Assembly: GCA_000697455.1 (NCBI GenBank)
Contig: JNET01029189.1
Coordinates: 1-11,181 of the forward strand
DNA length: 11,181 bases
Reading direction: 5' to 3'
From: Basidiobolus heterosporus B8920
Lineage: Eukaryota > Basidiobolomycota > Basidiobolomycetes > Basidiobolales > Basidiobolaceae
Below are positions 10,083-11,181 of this stretch, piece after piece. The translations under genes were made by a program, and so were the position numbers. Every line of letters starts with the position of its first letter. Within the stretch, counting starts at the first letter, position 1. The notes under the pieces were generated by a model. The model made no database searches. It saw only the letters and a list, made by a program, of their open reading frames with translations, and was not told where the DNA came from.

Positions 10083-10423
10083 TGTTGAAACTAATATAAT
10101 TTAGCTCCTATTATTCATACTAGATCTTACTCTTATTATATTTACTTACTAATTTCTTCTCACCTAAAATTCACACATAAGTTTTACTTTGAATGTACTT
10201 CACCAACTTAGTATCCAGAATACTTGACTTTCTCAAACATGTCCAAATTACCTCAAACCTTACACACATGCTTCTGAACCTTCCTTAGCACATTCTACAT
10301 GTTGCTTTTCTTACTTCTTGACAGAGGTATCAAAGTCAACTTGACATTCTGTAAATACACAAGTGAAAACCATACATTCTTCTAATTCTCCAAATCACTT
10401 CCATTAACTCCCAGAATCTCACA
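10083..10423 (+). mobile_element. LTR-like repeat, copy A (probable 5' LTR of a Ty1/copia fossil)
   Basis: The 341-bp stretch begins TGTTGAAAC and ends AATCTCACA, the TG...CA ends usual for LTRs. It is followed within four bases by GGTTATGAGCC, which resembles the initiator-Met tRNA primer-binding site of copia elements, and then by copia gag-like coding sequence. Part of it (about 10090-10345) is repeated in diverged form at 10774-11025. The boundaries are my reading; no target-site duplication was confirmed. Confidence 0.42.
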
Positions 10424-10430
10424 AAAGGTT

Positions 10431-10605
10431 ATGAGCCCCAAGCTTGCACTCTCTGGAGTGTCTTCTACTGCTATTACTGGAATTCCTCCTCCTGCTGAAA
10501 AGTTTGATGGTACCAACTATCTGTTGAAAGTCTGGTGACTTGTGGTACAAGCAGCATTTCCTAAAGAAGAAAATATGGAGTATGGTGACTGCATCTGAGC
10601 ACAAA
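10431..10605 (+). mobile_element. Ty1/copia gag fossil (N-terminal part)
   Basis: The translation carries PPPAEKFDGTNYL around 10482-10523, the signature at the N-terminus of copia-type Gag (F-DG-NY). Only this small part of the element is recognisable. It is broken, with several breaks, and no protease, integrase, reverse transcriptase or RNase H of the same element is seen in the window. It follows the LTR-like copy A directly, which supports a 5' LTR plus gag remnant. From about 10606 to 10704 nothing further can be recognised. Looks old. Confidence 0.6.
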
Positions 10606-10704
10606 GTCTAAGACCAATCAGTTGCTTGTATAGCTGACATGCCAAAGTACCTTACAAAGACAGATTAGGTTAAGGTCCCCTAGTAATATAGGCATAGCAT
10701 ATAA

Positions 10705-10776
10705 GGACTGGTAGCTCAGTGGTTAGAGCACCTTGCTAGAGTTAAGGAGGTCCCAGGTTCATTTCCTGGCCAGACT
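10705..10776 (+). tRNA. tRNA-like sequence (SINE head or tRNA pseudogene)
   Basis: 72 nt fold as a cloverleaf. The 7-bp acceptor arm GGACTGG/CCAGACT has one A-A mismatch and a G-T end pair. The D arm is GCTC-AGTGGTTA-GAGC and the anticodon arm CCTTG-CTAGAGT-TAAGG. A 5-nt variable loop and a T arm CCAGG-TTCATTT-CCTGG complete it. The A box (TAGCTCAGTGGTTA) and a degraded B box (GGTTCATTTCC) are present. A TTTTT run at 10814-10818 could end pol III transcription. The anticodon would read AGA (Ser), but serine tRNAs have a long variable arm, and the invariant A58 of the T loop is T. It is therefore unlikely to be a working tRNA. Its place among retroelement remnants favours a SINE head. Confidence 0.6.
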
Positions 10777-11025
10777 AATGATTCTTCCCAATTAATATCA
10801 ACAGATCTGACCCTTTTTATACTTACCAGCTTCCTCTCACCCACAACTCACATAGGTATTTTACTTAGTATATATTCACTAACTTCAAAGTACCTGAAAT
10901 ACTTGACTTTCTCAAATGTGTCTGTATGACCCCAAACTATGCAAGCATGTTACTAGGACCTTTGTTGACACATTTTAAGTGCTGCCTTGCTTACTTCTTG
11001 ACAAAAGTATAAAAGTCAACCTTAA
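10774..11025 (+). repeat. Diverged copy B of the LTR-like repeat
   Basis: Aligns by eye with 10090-10345 in the same orientation at a nearly constant offset of about 680-684 bp. Shared exact blocks include AATACTTGACTTTCTCAAA (10219-10237 and 10898-10916) and CTTACTTCTTGACA (10310-10323 and 10990-11003). Overall identity looks like roughly two thirds, so the copies are old. The left edge abuts the tRNA-like sequence, and the right edge stops where the Ty3/gypsy fossil begins. It may be a truncated LTR or the body of a SINE headed by the tRNA-like unit. Confidence 0.6.
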
Positions 11026-11030
11026 CTAAA

Positions 11031-11181
11031 ACTAGTATATCATCCAGATATACTACAACAAACTGGTTAAGGTATTCTTGGAGAATATCATGCATGAGGT
11101 GCTAGAATACCGCAGGGGCATTGGTTAAACCAAATGGCACAACTTTATACTCAAAGTGGCCATATCTTGTTTGGAAAGCAG
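11031..11181 (-). mobile_element. Ty3/gypsy reverse-transcriptase fossil, partial
   Basis: The minus strand encodes a reverse-transcriptase palm fragment: FEYKVVPFGLTNAPAVF followed by the catalytic-site motif YLDD (11039-11050) within VVVYLDDILV. This order and spacing are typical of Ty3/gypsy polymerases. The fragment runs off the right edge of the window, so the rest of the element may lie beyond it. On its other side it stops abruptly against repeat copy B. The visible part is broken. It lies on the opposite strand to the copia remnant, so they are separate insertions. Confidence 0.8.

Noticed and set aside
1-11181. A coordinated gene cluster or defence-type system
   Set aside because: The host genes are an acyltransferase, a regulator, an orphan and a splicing factor on mixed strands with ordinary fungal spacing; there are no CRISPR repeats, toxin-antitoxin pairs or biosynthetic enzymes.

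Overview
The window looks like nuclear DNA from a filamentous fungus. Every protein-coding gene is split by short introns of about 53-79 nt with GT-AG ends, and many have CTAAC/CTGAC-like branch sites 15-30 nt before the acceptor. One gene encodes a Zn(II)2Cys6 binuclear cluster, a fungal DNA-binding fold. The cluster's flanking sequence (RAC-X2-C-KKAHLACD, then a GRPKL tail) recalls regulators I associate with Mucoromycota and basidiomycetes more than with yeasts. The exact lineage cannot be fixed from sequence alone.

Layout. (1) 36-1734, plus strand: the 3' part of a glycerol-3-phosphate acyltransferase of the Sct1/Gpt2 family, six exons visible and the 5' end outside the window. (2) 1735-3494: a long intergenic region with no convincing gene, acting as the upstream region of the next gene. 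(3) 3495-5022, plus: a two-exon Zn(II)2Cys6 regulator of 488 aa with its zinc cluster unusually near the C-terminus. (4) 5023-5811: the shared 3' region of two convergent genes. (5) 5812-7574, minus: a three-exon gene, including a 33-nt microexon, for a 544-aa Ser/Pro-rich, probably disordered protein I do not recognise. (6) 7575-8024: a compact divergent promoter holding a GGGTGA-repeat tract. (7) 8025-9676, plus: a complete ten-exon gene for a seven-WD40 protein of 356 aa, very probably the U5 snRNP 40-kDa protein (SNRNP40). (8) 9677-11181: an AT-rich repeat-filled tail. It holds an LTR-like copy followed by a Ty1/copia gag fossil, a tRNA-like sequence with pol III boxes, a second diverged copy of the LTR-like repeat, and a Ty3/gypsy reverse-transcriptase fossil on the minus strand that runs off the window.

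The host genes do not form a pathway or cluster. They are a lipid-synthesis enzyme, a transcription regulator, an orphan and a splicing factor, as expected of ordinary fungal gene order. The points most worth following are the orphan minus-strand gene, the unusual architecture of the zinc-cluster protein, the telobox-like tract in the divergent promoter, and the nested tRNA-like/LTR-like repeats. I found no CRISPR array, gene-cluster cassette or clearly new multi-gene system.
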